Below, one piece after another: positions 10,520-23,007 of a stretch of DNA of 64,000 bases. How positions within the stretch are numbered: the first letter of the stretch is position 1; each line of letters begins with the position of its first letter. The notes under the pieces are model-generated. The model did not search any database. It was not told the origin of the DNA and saw only the letters and a list, made by a program, of their open reading frames with translations. Both the position numbers and the translations under genes were made by a program. This stretch comes from Dioscorea cayenensis subsp. rotundata. Taxonomy: Eukaryota > Streptophyta > Magnoliopsida > Dioscoreales > Dioscoreaceae. The stretch spans positions 620,001 through 684,000 of the forward strand of contig NC_052472.1 in assembly GCF_009730915.1 (NCBI RefSeq), read 5' to 3'.

Positions 10520-12806
10520 ATGGTTTCTTGTCTTCATCTCCAGCCATTGTGTCAGCTGCTATTGCTGATCCTATGGCCGCTGTTCATCTCTGCTTCCATT
10601 GTTACTCATCTTCCTGGCTTTCATGGTGGTCCGCTTCCCTTCCACATGGAGACTGGGTGAGCTCATGAAGTTCTAATTACTAAAATCCATGAAAAACTTG
10701 ATGATTTTAATCTATAAAAATGGTTGCTTTTTTGTAGATATGTTGGTGTGGATGAAGTGCAGTTCTTTTATTACTTCATAGAGTCTGAGGGAAATCCAGC
10801 CGAGGACCCTCTTTTTCTTTGGCTTACTGGTGGCCCTGGTTGCTCTTCTTTCTGTGGCCTCTTCCTTCAAATTGGTAAACTTTTCTCTTTTTTCTTTTTG
10901 TGTGGGTGTGTTAAAATTACAAGGGAGAAAAAAAAAATGGTTTTTTGATGCATGGATGATCATTGTTAGGTCCGCTGAAGTTCAGGAGTGTGAAGTATAA
11001 TGGTAGCTTGCCAACACTTGTGTATAATCCTTTTTCTTGGACTAAGGTGATCATGTTCACTACTTATTTTCAGATTTCTCGTCCATTGCACAGCTTTGAA
11101 TTTTTCTTGCCCTGTTTGGATTTTTTTTTTTTTTAGGTCTCAAATATGATCTTCTTAGACTCTCCTGTTGGTACTGGATTCTCATTCTCAAATACTCCAG
11201 AGGCATATGTTGATGGTGATGTCACTTCATCCTTGAGAGTTTCCAAGTTTCTCAGAAAGGTATTCAATTACTTGATGCTCATCATGTTCTTTTGCATTTG
11301 TTTCAAAGCTCTAAATGATAATTAAGTAGTCAAAATCAAATTTGTTTTGTGTTTCAGTGGTTAATTGATCACCCACAATTCCTATCCAATCCTTTATATC
11401 TTGGTGGTGATTCGTATGCTGGCAAGGTTGTTCCATTCATCACTTACTTGATATCAGAAGGTAACTTCCCTGTTCAACTGGTTTTTCTAGTTAATGATCC
11501 AGATGAATAGCAGTCTCTAACAAAACCAGTGTTTCCCTGTTCAACTGGTTTTTCTAGTTAATGATTAAGACTGAAGAACCACCTTAAATCTCAAGTGTCT
11601 TTTAGTGGTCCTGCATTGTTATTTTCCATTTAAACGTTGTTGTTAATCCAAATAAACAATACTAGTTCACTGCACCAGTCTGTCTACCTGATGTCTGTGC
11701 TGTTTGTTCTATCTGAAGTGTGATGGTTAATATATATGCAGGTATTGAATCTGGGGCTCAGCCTCTTCTGAATCTAAAGGTAATGGATGTTGACCAGGAT
11801 CAACTGGGGCCAAAAAGAGTGTCATTAAACTCATCATAAAAGGTGTTAATCTGTTAGGGATATGTAATTGGCAACCCATCAACTGGAGAAGTAATAGATT
11901 TCAACGCTCAGGTTCCACATGCTCATAATATGGGGATCATTTCTGATGAGATTTTACAAGGTGATGTACTTCTCTTCCAACATTAAGTCTATTACCAGTG
12001 TTAGAACATCATGAAATTTTTATGCTAATTAACTTTGTTATTGTATTTCAATTGTCAGTAGTACATTAATTAGCATATGTTCTAATGAAGATTTTATCTT
12101 TGATCAAAAACTAATTATAATGGAAGTAATATGAAATATTTCTCTTTTCTCAGTCCACAACTACTTCTGTGGGTGAAGGAGAGGATTATACAAATCCTAC
12201 CACCGTTCTGTGTGCCGAGAAGCTTCAAGTTGTGCAAAAGGTGACAAGTAGCAATTCAGTTGCGTACATTACATATGGTTTACATATGAGATCTTGAAAT
12301 TGTGATCTCTTTAGCATGCAGTATTTTGATGAAATTAATAAGCAACATATTTTGGAGCCAAAGTGCCCGCGAGCATCACCAAAACCAAAAAACTTAAGCG
12401 AAGGAAGGCGATCTCTCGAGGATGAGCACGGAAAGTTTATCGTGCCACCAGATGTTCCTCCTCTCGAATGCAGAGTGAGTTTCATCTTTCTTGCCAACCT
12501 TCATGGTTTAATAGAACAGCTTAATTATACGAGAACATATACTCTGTTGGTGTTTTAGCACTAATCAATCATAATTTTCATCTCAGTCTTATACTTATTA
12601 TTTAGGCTACATTTGGGCAAACAGTGATGATGTGAGAGATGCTCTCCACATCCTGAAGGTATATTAATTAGAGGTAATCTGATATGTATATCATATTTTA
12701 TACATGTTGCTTAATTGTCATTCATACAATGCAGGGAACTGTCAAGGAATGGATCAGATGTAATCATGATTTGCAGTATGCCTATGATACTCCAAGCAGT
12801 GTAAAA
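10520..12806 (+). pseudogene. SCPL pseudogene, frameshifted and truncated
   Basis: A tandem relative of the intact SCPL gene. Recognisable exons: 10520-10656, 10738-10874, 10970-11046, 11137-11259, 11358-11460, 11742-11779, 11858-11960, 12154-12240, 12322-12474, 12587-12658 and the start of exon 11 at 12735. Exons 1-6 stay open and keep the signal peptide, [10 protein letters not shown], the canonical PVGTGFS and the nucleophile motif GDSYAGK. Exon 7 is 103 rather than 102 nt because of one extra T (GAGATTTTACAAG), which brings a TGA into frame about 20 nt into exon 8. Similarity to the intact gene stops at about 12806 inside exon 11; exons 12-14, which carry the catalytic Asp and His, are missing. 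A different start for a truncated product is possible, but no active enzyme. Confidence 0.85.
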
Positions 12807-13094
12807 TTTCACTTATAAAATAATTTAAATATCATTATTTTTGTAGTTATTATTTATTTGAAATTAATATAATTAAATTTATTAATTAATTATATTAATT
12901 TCAAATATTAATTAAATGTAAAGAGAGGAATTACCCCTCTCATTTTGGGGTAATGGGAATCCCCTTGATGGGATGGTCCAATCATCCCATCAAAACAATG
13001 GAACTCCCATTACCCTAATCCAAACATGGGAATTGGATGCATGGATGCTTGTGATTCCCACTCTCAAAAATTCAATCCATGATCCAAACGCCCC
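12807..13094. repeat. Harbinger/Tourist-like MITE remnant with internal hairpins
   Basis: The sequence that replaces the SCPL 3' end. It holds a perfect 21-bp inverted repeat (12856-12876 against 12886-12906, AT-only core) and a second imperfect one (about 12947-12977 against 12983-13015, GGGTAATGGGA / TCCCATTACCC plus TTGATGGGATG / CATCCCATCAA). The right end reads ATCCAAACGCCCCC followed by TAA; reversed, that is TTA then GGGGGCGTTTGGAT, as in PIF/Harbinger-type termini with a 3-bp TTA/TAA target site. I do not see the matching left terminus, so it is probably truncated. Confidence 0.45.
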
Positions 13095-14029
13095 CTAAAG
13101 GAAATCAAGTGTGCTACCTTCAATCTCAGTGCCAATGAAGCCTTCTCGATGTTCTTTTTCTAGGCATACTAGAATATTATCCAGAGTGACCTCCTAAATT
13201 TTACAAATGACTTCTACATGGGCTAAGCCAAACTGGAACATGTCATCTAGGCTTGTATTGTAGTAATTTCCAAAGTGAAAACCTGACTATTAGCCTACTA
13301 GTTTAATTAACTCTATAGTCAAAATCATCTCTAAGATACTAGCCACCATACCAAACAACGTCATGAACAATTTGATAGACTCGCCACAATCAGCCTTTAT
13401 TTAAGGGAAATGCATTGCTATAATATTCTTTCTATAAAGGAGCTTATTTCAATCTCTAAAAGTAGACTTTGCCAAAACTTTTGATATGGTTGATTAGGAT
13501 TTCTTTCTAGACATCCTCAAGCTAGAGGCTCATAATCTCACTAGCTTGGTTGGATGAAAGACATCCTAGTATCCGTCAAGGCTACTATCCTCATAAAAGA
13601 AGCATCTCATAAGTATGCCTGCCACTAACATGGCTTAAGGCAAAGGGATCCCCTCTCACCCTTTATATTTTCCTTGGTTGTTGATTTTGTTAGTAATATG
13701 TTCACCCAGGCACTTAGTTCAGGGGGTATTGTATGTGGGGCCTTTAGGAGAATAAGAGAACATGTGTTGTCTTAACAATATACCAGTGATTTTCACATTT
13801 CCTTAGCTGAGGGTTTGGAAGATTTAAGGACCATCAAGCTCATCCTCTATGCTTTGAAGGCATCTTTGGCTTAACTATCAATTTTAAAAAAAAACCCCAC
13901 TTCTACTCATCAAAGCTTGGCTACCTTCCTGAGGACTCCTAAGCCACTATGGTCAATTGCTCTAGGGTTAGCTTCCCCTCACATACTTGCGTGTCTTGAT
14001 CTCAAGAAGGTTGCTTCTTCGCTAGGATT
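13095..14029 (+). mobile_element. Strongly decayed LINE reverse-transcriptase fragment
   Basis: Read through several frameshifts and stops, this stretch follows the same RT order as the LINE at 7421: a KIISKILA block (about 13325), SAFI.GKC (13395), VDFAKTFD (13471), LRQRDPLSPFIF (13640) and MFTQALSSGG (13697), then a LEDLRTIKLILYALKA block (13816). The YADD box is destroyed. The fragment runs into the N gap, so its 3' end is not visible. Confidence 0.7.
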
Positions 14030-15029
14030 NNNNNNNNNNNNNNNNNNNNNNNNNNNNNNNNNNNNNNNNNNNNNNNNNNNNNNNNNNNNNNNNNNNNNNN
14101 NNNNNNNNNNNNNNNNNNNNNNNNNNNNNNNNNNNNNNNNNNNNNNNNNNNNNNNNNNNNNNNNNNNNNNNNNNNNNNNNNNNNNNNNNNNNNNNNNNNN
14201 NNNNNNNNNNNNNNNNNNNNNNNNNNNNNNNNNNNNNNNNNNNNNNNNNNNNNNNNNNNNNNNNNNNNNNNNNNNNNNNNNNNNNNNNNNNNNNNNNNNN
14301 NNNNNNNNNNNNNNNNNNNNNNNNNNNNNNNNNNNNNNNNNNNNNNNNNNNNNNNNNNNNNNNNNNNNNNNNNNNNNNNNNNNNNNNNNNNNNNNNNNNN
14401 NNNNNNNNNNNNNNNNNNNNNNNNNNNNNNNNNNNNNNNNNNNNNNNNNNNNNNNNNNNNNNNNNNNNNNNNNNNNNNNNNNNNNNNNNNNNNNNNNNNN
14501 NNNNNNNNNNNNNNNNNNNNNNNNNNNNNNNNNNNNNNNNNNNNNNNNNNNNNNNNNNNNNNNNNNNNNNNNNNNNNNNNNNNNNNNNNNNNNNNNNNNN
14601 NNNNNNNNNNNNNNNNNNNNNNNNNNNNNNNNNNNNNNNNNNNNNNNNNNNNNNNNNNNNNNNNNNNNNNNNNNNNNNNNNNNNNNNNNNNNNNNNNNNN
14701 NNNNNNNNNNNNNNNNNNNNNNNNNNNNNNNNNNNNNNNNNNNNNNNNNNNNNNNNNNNNNNNNNNNNNNNNNNNNNNNNNNNNNNNNNNNNNNNNNNNN
14801 NNNNNNNNNNNNNNNNNNNNNNNNNNNNNNNNNNNNNNNNNNNNNNNNNNNNNNNNNNNNNNNNNNNNNNNNNNNNNNNNNNNNNNNNNNNNNNNNNNNN
14901 NNNNNNNNNNNNNNNNNNNNNNNNNNNNNNNNNNNNNNNNNNNNNNNNNNNNNNNNNNNNNNNNNNNNNNNNNNNNNNNNNNNNNNNNNNNNNNNNNNNN
15001 NNNNNNNNNNNNNNNNNNNNNNNNNNNNN
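14030..15029. other. Assembly gap (1000 N)
   Basis: Exactly 1000 unresolved bases, probably a placeholder of arbitrary length. Reading frames drawn across it are meaningless. Confidence 0.99.
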
Positions 15030-16576
15030 AGATTAATTGAGGAGGTTTTATTGGTTTATTAATTTCAAGGAGAAGGGACACTTTTATATGCTGATCTCGA
15101 GACATTTCATCCTTTTCCATTATATTAATAAATCCATTTACAGTTGTTGATTATTCTAAACATTAATATATAATATATCCTTATATAATACTATTGAGAT
15201 CAAACAAACCAAAAACAAAATATTTTTGAATATTGATATCATTCAACACAGTTTCAAAATTCCATGCATCAATCTCCGATGATTTTCCATTAATTTAATT
15301 TTGAGAAAAATTGCGTCTTTGAAACTAGACATTGTCCTTCAGTCAGTAATCAAATGGTTAAGTCTTCTGTATTTGACACAATTCTTGGTTTGACCACTGA
15401 CGAAATACAGTTTGACGTTATGAATGGTTTGATGACAGGCTTTTATGGATGTCTTTGTGGTATCAAAAATCTGCCACTCTACTGATTGTAAACATATCTT
15501 GACACGGATAACTCTTACCGGTAATATAAATATGATGACTGTAATAGTCAGAAGTTGTATACAATTAAAAATTGATTAATTGACCATGCATCAAACATGA
15601 CAGAATATTCAGAGATTGCTCATATTGATATGCGTTTTTTGATATCTTATGTACTGAAAGACTCTTATAACCTGTGCAAATGGAACCTTCATAGTAAGTG
15701 AAATTTGAATATGTGACTCTTGCACAGGGACAAAATATCTTAATCATTGGATTAACTCAACTTTGGGTTTATCAGTACTTTTTTCTTTTCCATCTTGTTA
15801 TTATTATATCACTCCATTTTTGCTTTTATAAAGATGGGAAAGGTTTGCAGGGCATGCGTGTGTTGAATTAATTAATTAATTAAATAATTAGACTGATAAT
15901 AAGAATGAGTTAATTAATTAAGGATGAACTTTTGTTTTGATGGAGAAATTTAACTGTAAACACTTAATTTGATGATGGGATAACTTAGAATCACAACTAA
16001 ACATCTATCTTTGCGTGTGAATAAGATAATCTTTTTGCATCACCAAATGCCAAATGGTGTGTATATATAATATATATATATATATAGACCAACATGGTAT
16101 AATAATAAGAATTTAATAATAGAGTATATATTAATTAGATGAGGTATTATTATTATTAATGAGATCTCATCCTTATTGAAAAGGGGCACTAGTACTAGTA
16201 ATCCATGATTCATGGGTTCCCTTGTGTTGAGGGACAAGGAAATGAAAGGGACATACACTCAATTGGAGTTGCACTTTATCTAGTTTTATGAGAGCTTGTG
16301 AGTGAATGAAGGAAAGCAAAGGTTTGGATTTGGATTTGGATTTGGATTGGATGGAGGCTGTCTATAATTTTTCTAAAGTGAAAATCATGTCATACAGTGA
16401 CTTGTGATTGTAGGGAAACTCCATCATTTTGTCTTTGAGAACGTTATCATATCATGTATCACAACATACTTTATTTAGATTTTTAGCAAACTTTGCTGCA
16501 ATGGTGGGAGTGCAAATATATGCATACATTGAACCGCCCCAGTAATAGAACAACAGTATTTCATTTACTCTATCAC

Positions 16577-16577
<1 letters not shown>

Positions 16578-16616
<39 letters not shown>
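16578..16616. repeat. (ATT)n microsatellite
   Basis: About 13 uninterrupted ATT units. Confidence 0.9.
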
Positions 16617-16830
16617 GTATATGACTCAACCATATACGGAAGAAGTCAATTTTCGATCTTTTTGCATAAAGAAATGTCAACAGAACTAAAAGTATGTATC
16701 TCAGAGAAGATTGCTCACATTTCTGCAGTATATATTGATGTAAAAATCTTTTGTTTTTTTTATTATTTTAATCATAAGAGAGTTGTATTTTATTTTTCAA
16801 TCAACTCAAAATTAAGAGTTTGATGATAGT

Positions 16831-17490
16831 ATGGGCGGAGCAACATAAGCTTTTGCACAGTCAATTGATCCCCACCAAACTTTTAAAAATACTAATAACA
16901 ATTATAACTTTAAGGAATGTTATTAATTTAATTTCACTAAATTAAAAAAGTGGCAGGTCAATATACAATATTTAAAATTTTTCTAGAAAGTATATGGGTC
17001 ATTATATAAATTATAATAAAGATTTTAAAGGATTTATATTTTTAGGGTCTCATGTTTTTCTTGACTTTTGTCGTCTTTTTAACAACCTTTACCTAAAAAT
17101 TGAAAACCACATTTATTATTTTCAATATTTTGTACTATATTTTTATTAAATTTTTAGAACTAGGACCATCAGTGTCTCACTCACTTTTTATTTAAAAATT
17201 AAAATCCTACAATGGCAAAAAGGTTTTCCCTTTGCATTTGCAAGCTACACTAAAAAAAAAATATAATTAAGTGTTAAAATTAATTTTAAGTTTCAGTCGT
17301 TTTAGAGTTTTTATATAAATTATTTAAATGAAATTTCATGGATCAGTGGTTTCAATTGATTTTTCATTTTTTAAATTATAATTATAATTTTTGTATATAT
17401 GTATGTATGTATGAGTTTATTACGTTATAAATGATAATATTATACTTGTATATTGACCTTACTTTATAAATTTTCTAGCTCCACCACGGA
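16831..17490. repeat. Candidate non-autonomous DNA element
   Basis: The left end carries GGGCGGAGCAACATAAG (about 16833) and the right end, reversed, carries CCGTGGTGGAGCTAGAAAA (about 17470-17490), i.e. loosely inverted GGnGGAGC termini like that near 855. The interior is AT-rich and non-coding. GGTCAATATAC occurs near 16957 and reversed near 17446. No clear target duplication; low confidence. Confidence 0.25.
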
Positions 17491-17649
17491 CGATGTAGTT
17501 TGTCCGCATTTATTAAAAAAATATTTTTTTATATTTTTAATTATATTTTTAGTTCAGTTAAATGGCATTAAAAACATTATGTATTTGTCATTTTATTTGC
17601 TCGTCTTTATATTCTAAAAGCATTATATTCTATATTTGAATTTTATTTT

Positions 17650-17713
17650 TAATAATAATAATAATATAATAATAATAATAATAATAATTATTATTATTAT
17701 TATTATTATTATT
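17650..17713. repeat. (AAT)n-(ATT)n inverted simple repeat
   Basis: A run of AAT units switches directly to ATT units, forming a near-perfect palindrome of about 60 bp that could extrude a cruciform. Confidence 0.85.
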
Positions 17714-20296
17714 TCTTCTTGAAATGAAGTTGTCAATTAATTATAAATCACGCATGCAATATAAAAGGAATAATGAAATGTTGCTATTAGTTACAAGGAC
17801 AGGGACCAATTTTTTGTATTCAAATTATGGGCTCATATAAGGCTCAAAACATTTCAAGCCCAACCCAGAACCTCTGGGCTAATTAATAATAATAATAACT
17901 TGAAATCCACTTAACCTAGCAAGTTAAATAAAATATTATGGCATTTAAGTTATATATTAAAATAAGAAATTTCTCCATTTCTACTGGACTTTCCTGTTGT
18001 ATCTCTTATTTAACTCTGTACCATGTTTATTTAATCAAGTGGTAATTAATCTAGTTGCGTTAATTAGTACTATAGAAAGAAATGGAGCATTAATTTCATT
18101 CTTTTTGATGATTTATAAAGTATCAATTTTAATTACAATTGGGCTTTAAAAGGTGTTAACCATAATTTTTAATTATTACATATTTTAATTAATTAATTTT
18201 TTTTAAATGCAGTTGTTTTGAAAGGACTGATAGTACACACATACCATTATTTGTATTCATTTGATTTGAATGTCTCTCATGTTGAATTAAGTTAATTAAC
18301 TTATAATCTAAAAATAAATAAGTAAATAATTGCGAAGGCAAGGACAATGTTTGAAAGATATTGTTTTAGGGTAACTTGATTGGTGAATAATTAGCCAAAC
18401 TTTCCCACCAATCATATCATATTTGATATTTTTATAAAAACCGATTATTTAAATATATTTATTTATTAATTAGGTATGTTTTTCCAAAAATTATTACTAA
18501 CTAATAATTTTTTAAGCTATGAATAAATTATGATTTATTCATTTTAATAAAAAAAATAATAATTATCTAAAGACATTAACTATCCACATTTTCCTCATAA
18601 ACAGTTGCTCTTATTGAGGTCTCACCTTCATCTTGTAATTAGCTCTATTAATTGTCTTATATTTTGTATTCGTCTATCATTATATATATATATATATATA
18701 TATATAATAAAACTATCGTTTATCTGTTTTTATAAAAGAAAATATTTTTCACCAAGAAAATGTTTACAAGGACATGATGTGCTAGCTCAAAAGTGAGTAA
18801 AAAAATGGACTAACATAGTTTTGGCTTTAACCCCTTTGCATGCCTGCTTTCATTCAAATACTATAAAGTTAAAATGGAGATAAATCAAGCTAATCAGGCA
18901 TGTGTTTTTAAGAAAAAACTCACCCGTGTTAATAAATAGTTAACTGTCATTATTTTTTACTTTAATATCATCTTTGTGTGTAATTAAAGCTATCTATGTG
19001 TTGTCGTTTATCTCAACTCTTAATCTATAAAATAAAAGGACTTTGAATGTTGAACTATGTGTAAGTTTAATCTTCTGAATGCTTGTGAGTTCTTATGAAT
19101 AAGCAAAGGGAGAACATAAGAGGAAGGTGCAAGTGTGAGAAGAATAATTTTCGAGTGAAAAATATATTTTGAGTATATAATCTTTTGAGTATTTTTGAAA
19201 GTGTAAAAAAAAAAAAAAACATGTGAGGTGTATTTTTATATACTTAAATTATTTTTCATAATAAATATTGTAGCAACAGTGGGAAACAAGACTTAGATGA
19301 GAACCTGTATATATAAATTTTAATGTTATGCTTTTTCTATGTTACTTATTCTTTTCTTTTATATTATTTTTACATCATTTTTATTGAGTGGAATTTAAGA
19401 TTGGCGCTGCAAATTCCTAACACTTTCTGACTTTAATTAGAAATTCAGGGAGATATATATATTGAAAGAACAATTCAAATGCATGTGAGTCTATATATAT
19501 ATATATATATATAATATAAATTTTCATATATTTCTTCACCTGCAGCTCAACATCCAAATTAACATTCATTTGAAACTCAAGTAATACAACGTACAACACC
19601 GTCTGACTAGCTAGTCAAAAGAGATACACTAATTAACCAAGTAACCAAAACTAGCTTATGAGCATGCACTCCATGTTCTTACACAGCTGCATTATTGACA
19701 TTTCAGTACTGAAATTTCACTTACTCTCTCACATACGTAAACTTCTCTTAATACAAAACATGCTTCAAAGTTAAGAGCCATACGAACTGCTGATTCAACT
19801 AGTCCATGCTTGTGATTGTGATGCAACGTCCACTCCAACTCATCAATTATATATATCTTCAACATATCCATGTCCTTTTAAGTCAGGAGGTCATTCAGAA
19901 TGCTTTTGCTTTGCTTTGTCTTCTACTTGCATCTGTTTTGACGCCATGTGATCGAACTTGTTTCTCAGATTCATTGAACAAAGACTCATTCTTGATTGAG
20001 AGTCAAATGCTGTCCAAGTACAATCAAGTAGGCAATTCCATTTTTTGTTCGCTCAAACATTGCTTTTATTTTTATGATCTTTATTTAATTTTCACATTAA
20101 CTTTATCTCTAAATGACAACAGTATTAAAAACCATTGAATATTAGTCCTGAAGAGTAATGAGTATAGTTTTACCCATAACCTTATTATTCTAACAGCAAT
20201 GTCTATATGATTATATATATATATAGTACTTAATACAAGTGTTCATATCTTCATGTTAGTACTTTAGAGTTAGTAAGATCTTAATTACTTGAAACA

Positions 20297-20386
20297 ATCA
20301 AATATATATATATATATATATATGAAGTCTAATTAGCGCGCAATTGGCATATTCTCTAGATATATATATATATATATATATATTTC
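20297..20386. repeat. Two (TA)n tracts upstream of the PQ-loop gene
   Basis: TA runs at about 20302-20323 and 20359-20382. Further TA runs lie in the gene's introns near 20858, 21903, 22354 and 22620. Confidence 0.8.
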
Positions 20387-20391
20387 CTAGC

Positions 20392-20399
20392 TATAAATA
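20392..20399 (+). promoter_or_regulatory. TATA box of the PQ-loop gene
   Basis: TATAAATA lies 168 nt before the start codon at 20567, directly after a (TA)n run. The pyrimidine- and CAA-rich sequence from about 20430 to 20566 looks like a plant 5' leader. Confidence 0.5.
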
Positions 20400-20566
20400 C
20401 ATGAGGTGGTAGTGTTAGCATATTCCCTAGTCACCCAGAGCATATATATTTACTATTATTCCAATCTTGTCTGTTTCCCTACCTAGCTCTTCAAAACCAA
20501 CCTCATCATCAAAATCATTCACCATCACCACCACTTTCTTTCTCTCAAGGAGTTGATAGAGAGAAA

Positions 20567-22615
20567 ATGGGAGATCAAATATGGTCACACTGTTCTTCCC
20601 AATATCATGAGAAGGAGTACTACTATTGTGTGAAGTGGGTGGAGAAATACTTCAAGGATTGTGTTTGCAACTTAAGCAGTGAGATCTCATTCACTCTTGG
20701 CCTTGCAAGTCTCTTCTTCTGGGCCATTGCTGAAATCCCTCAGATCATCACCAACTTCCATTCCAAGTCTGCCCATGGTGTCTCCCTCTCTTTCATCCTC
20801 ACTTGGATTCTTGGGTATATATATCAATTAATCTAGCTATTTGCAGTCTATCTATCTATATATATATATATCTTTATATTTTCTTAATATATTTTTATAT
20901 ATTTATAAACTCTAATTTCTCTTGCATTCAGTGACATCTTTAATTTGGTTGGTTGCCTTCTTGAACCTCTCACTGTGAGTACTCTGCATTAATTAATAAA
21001 TATATATAAATATATATATCATCAACTTCTCACTCCTTTATAATTTCATTTCTGAATGCAGTTGCCCACACAGTTTTATACAGCACTGGTAAGTGATTTT
21101 AATGGTTGAAATTATTATAAAATGCTTGCCTTTGTTGATGATGTTGATGTTATTGAATATTGTATTATATATGCTTAATTACATGCATGCATGCAGTTGT
21201 ACACTTCTGTTACTGTGGTGTTGCTAGTGCAAACCATTTACTATGATTATTGGCTTAAATGGTGGAAGAACAAGAGCTTTAATAAGGATAACAAAGAGGT
21301 AATTAATTAGCATTGGGTCTAGGATTTAATTATAATATTTAAGAGTTATGAATGCTGATTAATTAATTTATTAATTAATTATCACAGGTTGATGAAAGAA
21401 GGCAGCATTTGAATGCTGATTTAGAAGACTACTCAACCAAGCCATTATTGCTCAATAAAAGTACACTACTCTCAATTAGAACATCTCCCAAGGCAGACAT
21501 ATACTACATGTATGTATATAATATATTAATTAATGGTTAATTAATTTATTAATTAATGAATTATTTGTTGTGTCATAATTAATTACTGTTTATTTATCAA
21601 TTAATATATATATATAGGTCTGCAAGGTCCCTAGCCAGCAGTGGAACTCCTCCATATGGTTCTTCTTCTTATCTTGTGGCTCCAAAGAGTGGTCCTTCTG
21701 CAACTCTTGCCCATGACTCGTCCTCTGAGGACGAGTGTGACTCGCCGATTTATAACACTCGCACTCGAACCAAACCGATAAGAATTTTATCCCGTTCGGT
21801 TAGTCAACTCAATTACTCCCATTTCTTTTTTCATATTTCATTTCTCTTCTAACTCAAAAGATTGAGAGTTGAATTTTTATAATTTATCCATTTTTTTTGA
21901 AATATATATATATATATATATATATATAACAATGATTCAACTTAGAAATAGAATTATAATTATTAATTTGTTTGACTTGTTATATTTATTTACATCATGA
22001 ATTTATAACACAAGCAGGTTGGGTATGGAACATTTATAGCAAGCTCAATTGGTCTACCATTTCAATCAAAAGCATTATTAATGGAGGGGCAATTGACACA
22101 TGAAATGCAAATTAATACTTTGGGACTTTGCTTAGGATGGATCATGGCTGCCATTTACATGGGTGGTCGCTTACCTCAAATATATCTCAATGTTAGTACT
22201 TAATTATATCCTCATTCTTATTAAAAAAAAATAAATTGATATAGATAATTATTCTTTCAATCTAATTGTTTTTTTCCCTTTCCACTGCATATATATATAA
22301 TAAAAAAAATGAACCAGATCAAACGAGGAAGCGTCGAGGTAATTAATCCTTCTATATATATATATATATATATATTTACATGTAATAAATAAATATGAAG
22401 TTTTTAATATTGAATTTAATGTCTTTACTTAACATGTTGAGCTTATTATGTTTGTAGGGTTTGAATCCACTCATGTTCATCTTTGCACTTCTTGCTAATG
22501 CAACTTATGTTGGAAGGTTACACTTCTTCACTCTCTCTTTAATTATATTAATAACCTTCAACAAAATATCTCTCTTTTTTTTATATAAAAATTAATCATA
22601 ATTAATAACATCTCT

Positions 22616-22653
<38 letters not shown>

Positions 22654-23007
22654 CTGTTTATATTCATGCAGCATCCTTGTGAGGAGTATTGAATGGGAAA
22701 GGATAAAAGCTAATGCACCATGGTTATTGGATGCAATTGTCTGTGTTTTACTTGATCTATTTGTATCCTTAAATTGCCATGATATAATTTTTTTTAATAA
22801 TTTTACATATATATTAATGTTCATCTAATTGAATGTTTCTTTTTTACTTAATTTCTTGTGATAATTTGTTGCCGTCTTAACAAGAATTGTTAGATCATAA
22901 TACAATTTGCATACTATAAGTTCATGAAGAGGTCTGCCTTCCATGAAGAAGATGAAGATGAAGATGATGAAAGCTCCACAACATTCAAGAAGCCCCTCAT
23001 TATCTAA
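20567..23007 (+). CDS. PQ-loop repeat transporter (PQLC2/Ypq-like)
   Basis: Seven-helix membrane protein of the PQ-loop family; animal and yeast relatives (PQLC2, Ypq) export cationic amino acids from the lysosome or vacuole, and plant members are presumed vacuolar. Exons: 20567-20814, 20932-20974, 21062-21088, 21197-21298, 21388-21509, 21618-21798, 22018-22191, 22318-22338, 22458-22516, 22672-22762, 22894-23007; 393 residues, in frame throughout. The first PQ-loop motif is at Pro58-Gln59 (AEIPQIITNF), the second at Pro294-Gln295 (RLPQIYLN), each followed by a GxSxxF or GLNPLMF segment. A hydrophilic Ser-rich loop (about residues 140-240) separates the halves, and the C-terminus is an acidic stretch (HEEDEDEDDE, about 366-376) before KKPLII. 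Two micro-exons of 21 and 27 nt are in the model. Several introns contain (TA)n runs. The transported substrate is not known from sequence. Confidence 0.88.

Larger units (their letters stand above)
15030..20390. other. AT-rich intergenic region without genes
   Basis: More than 5 kb with no supported gene on either strand. It contains simple repeats: (GGATTT)n at about 16325-16350, (ATT)n at 16578-16616, an (AAT)n/(ATT)n inverted pair at 17650-17713 and (TA)n runs near 16065, 18682, 19490, 20297 and 20357. The reading frame at 19806-20138 has no recognisable domain. A candidate DNA element is listed separately at 16831-17490. Confidence 0.6.

Noticed and set aside
13917..15120. Long open frames of ~380 residues on both strands
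   Set aside because: They are open only because they cross the 1000-N gap.
19806..20138. 110-residue plus-strand frame
   Set aside because: No family, no splice or promoter context, AT-rich hydrophobic composition expected by chance.
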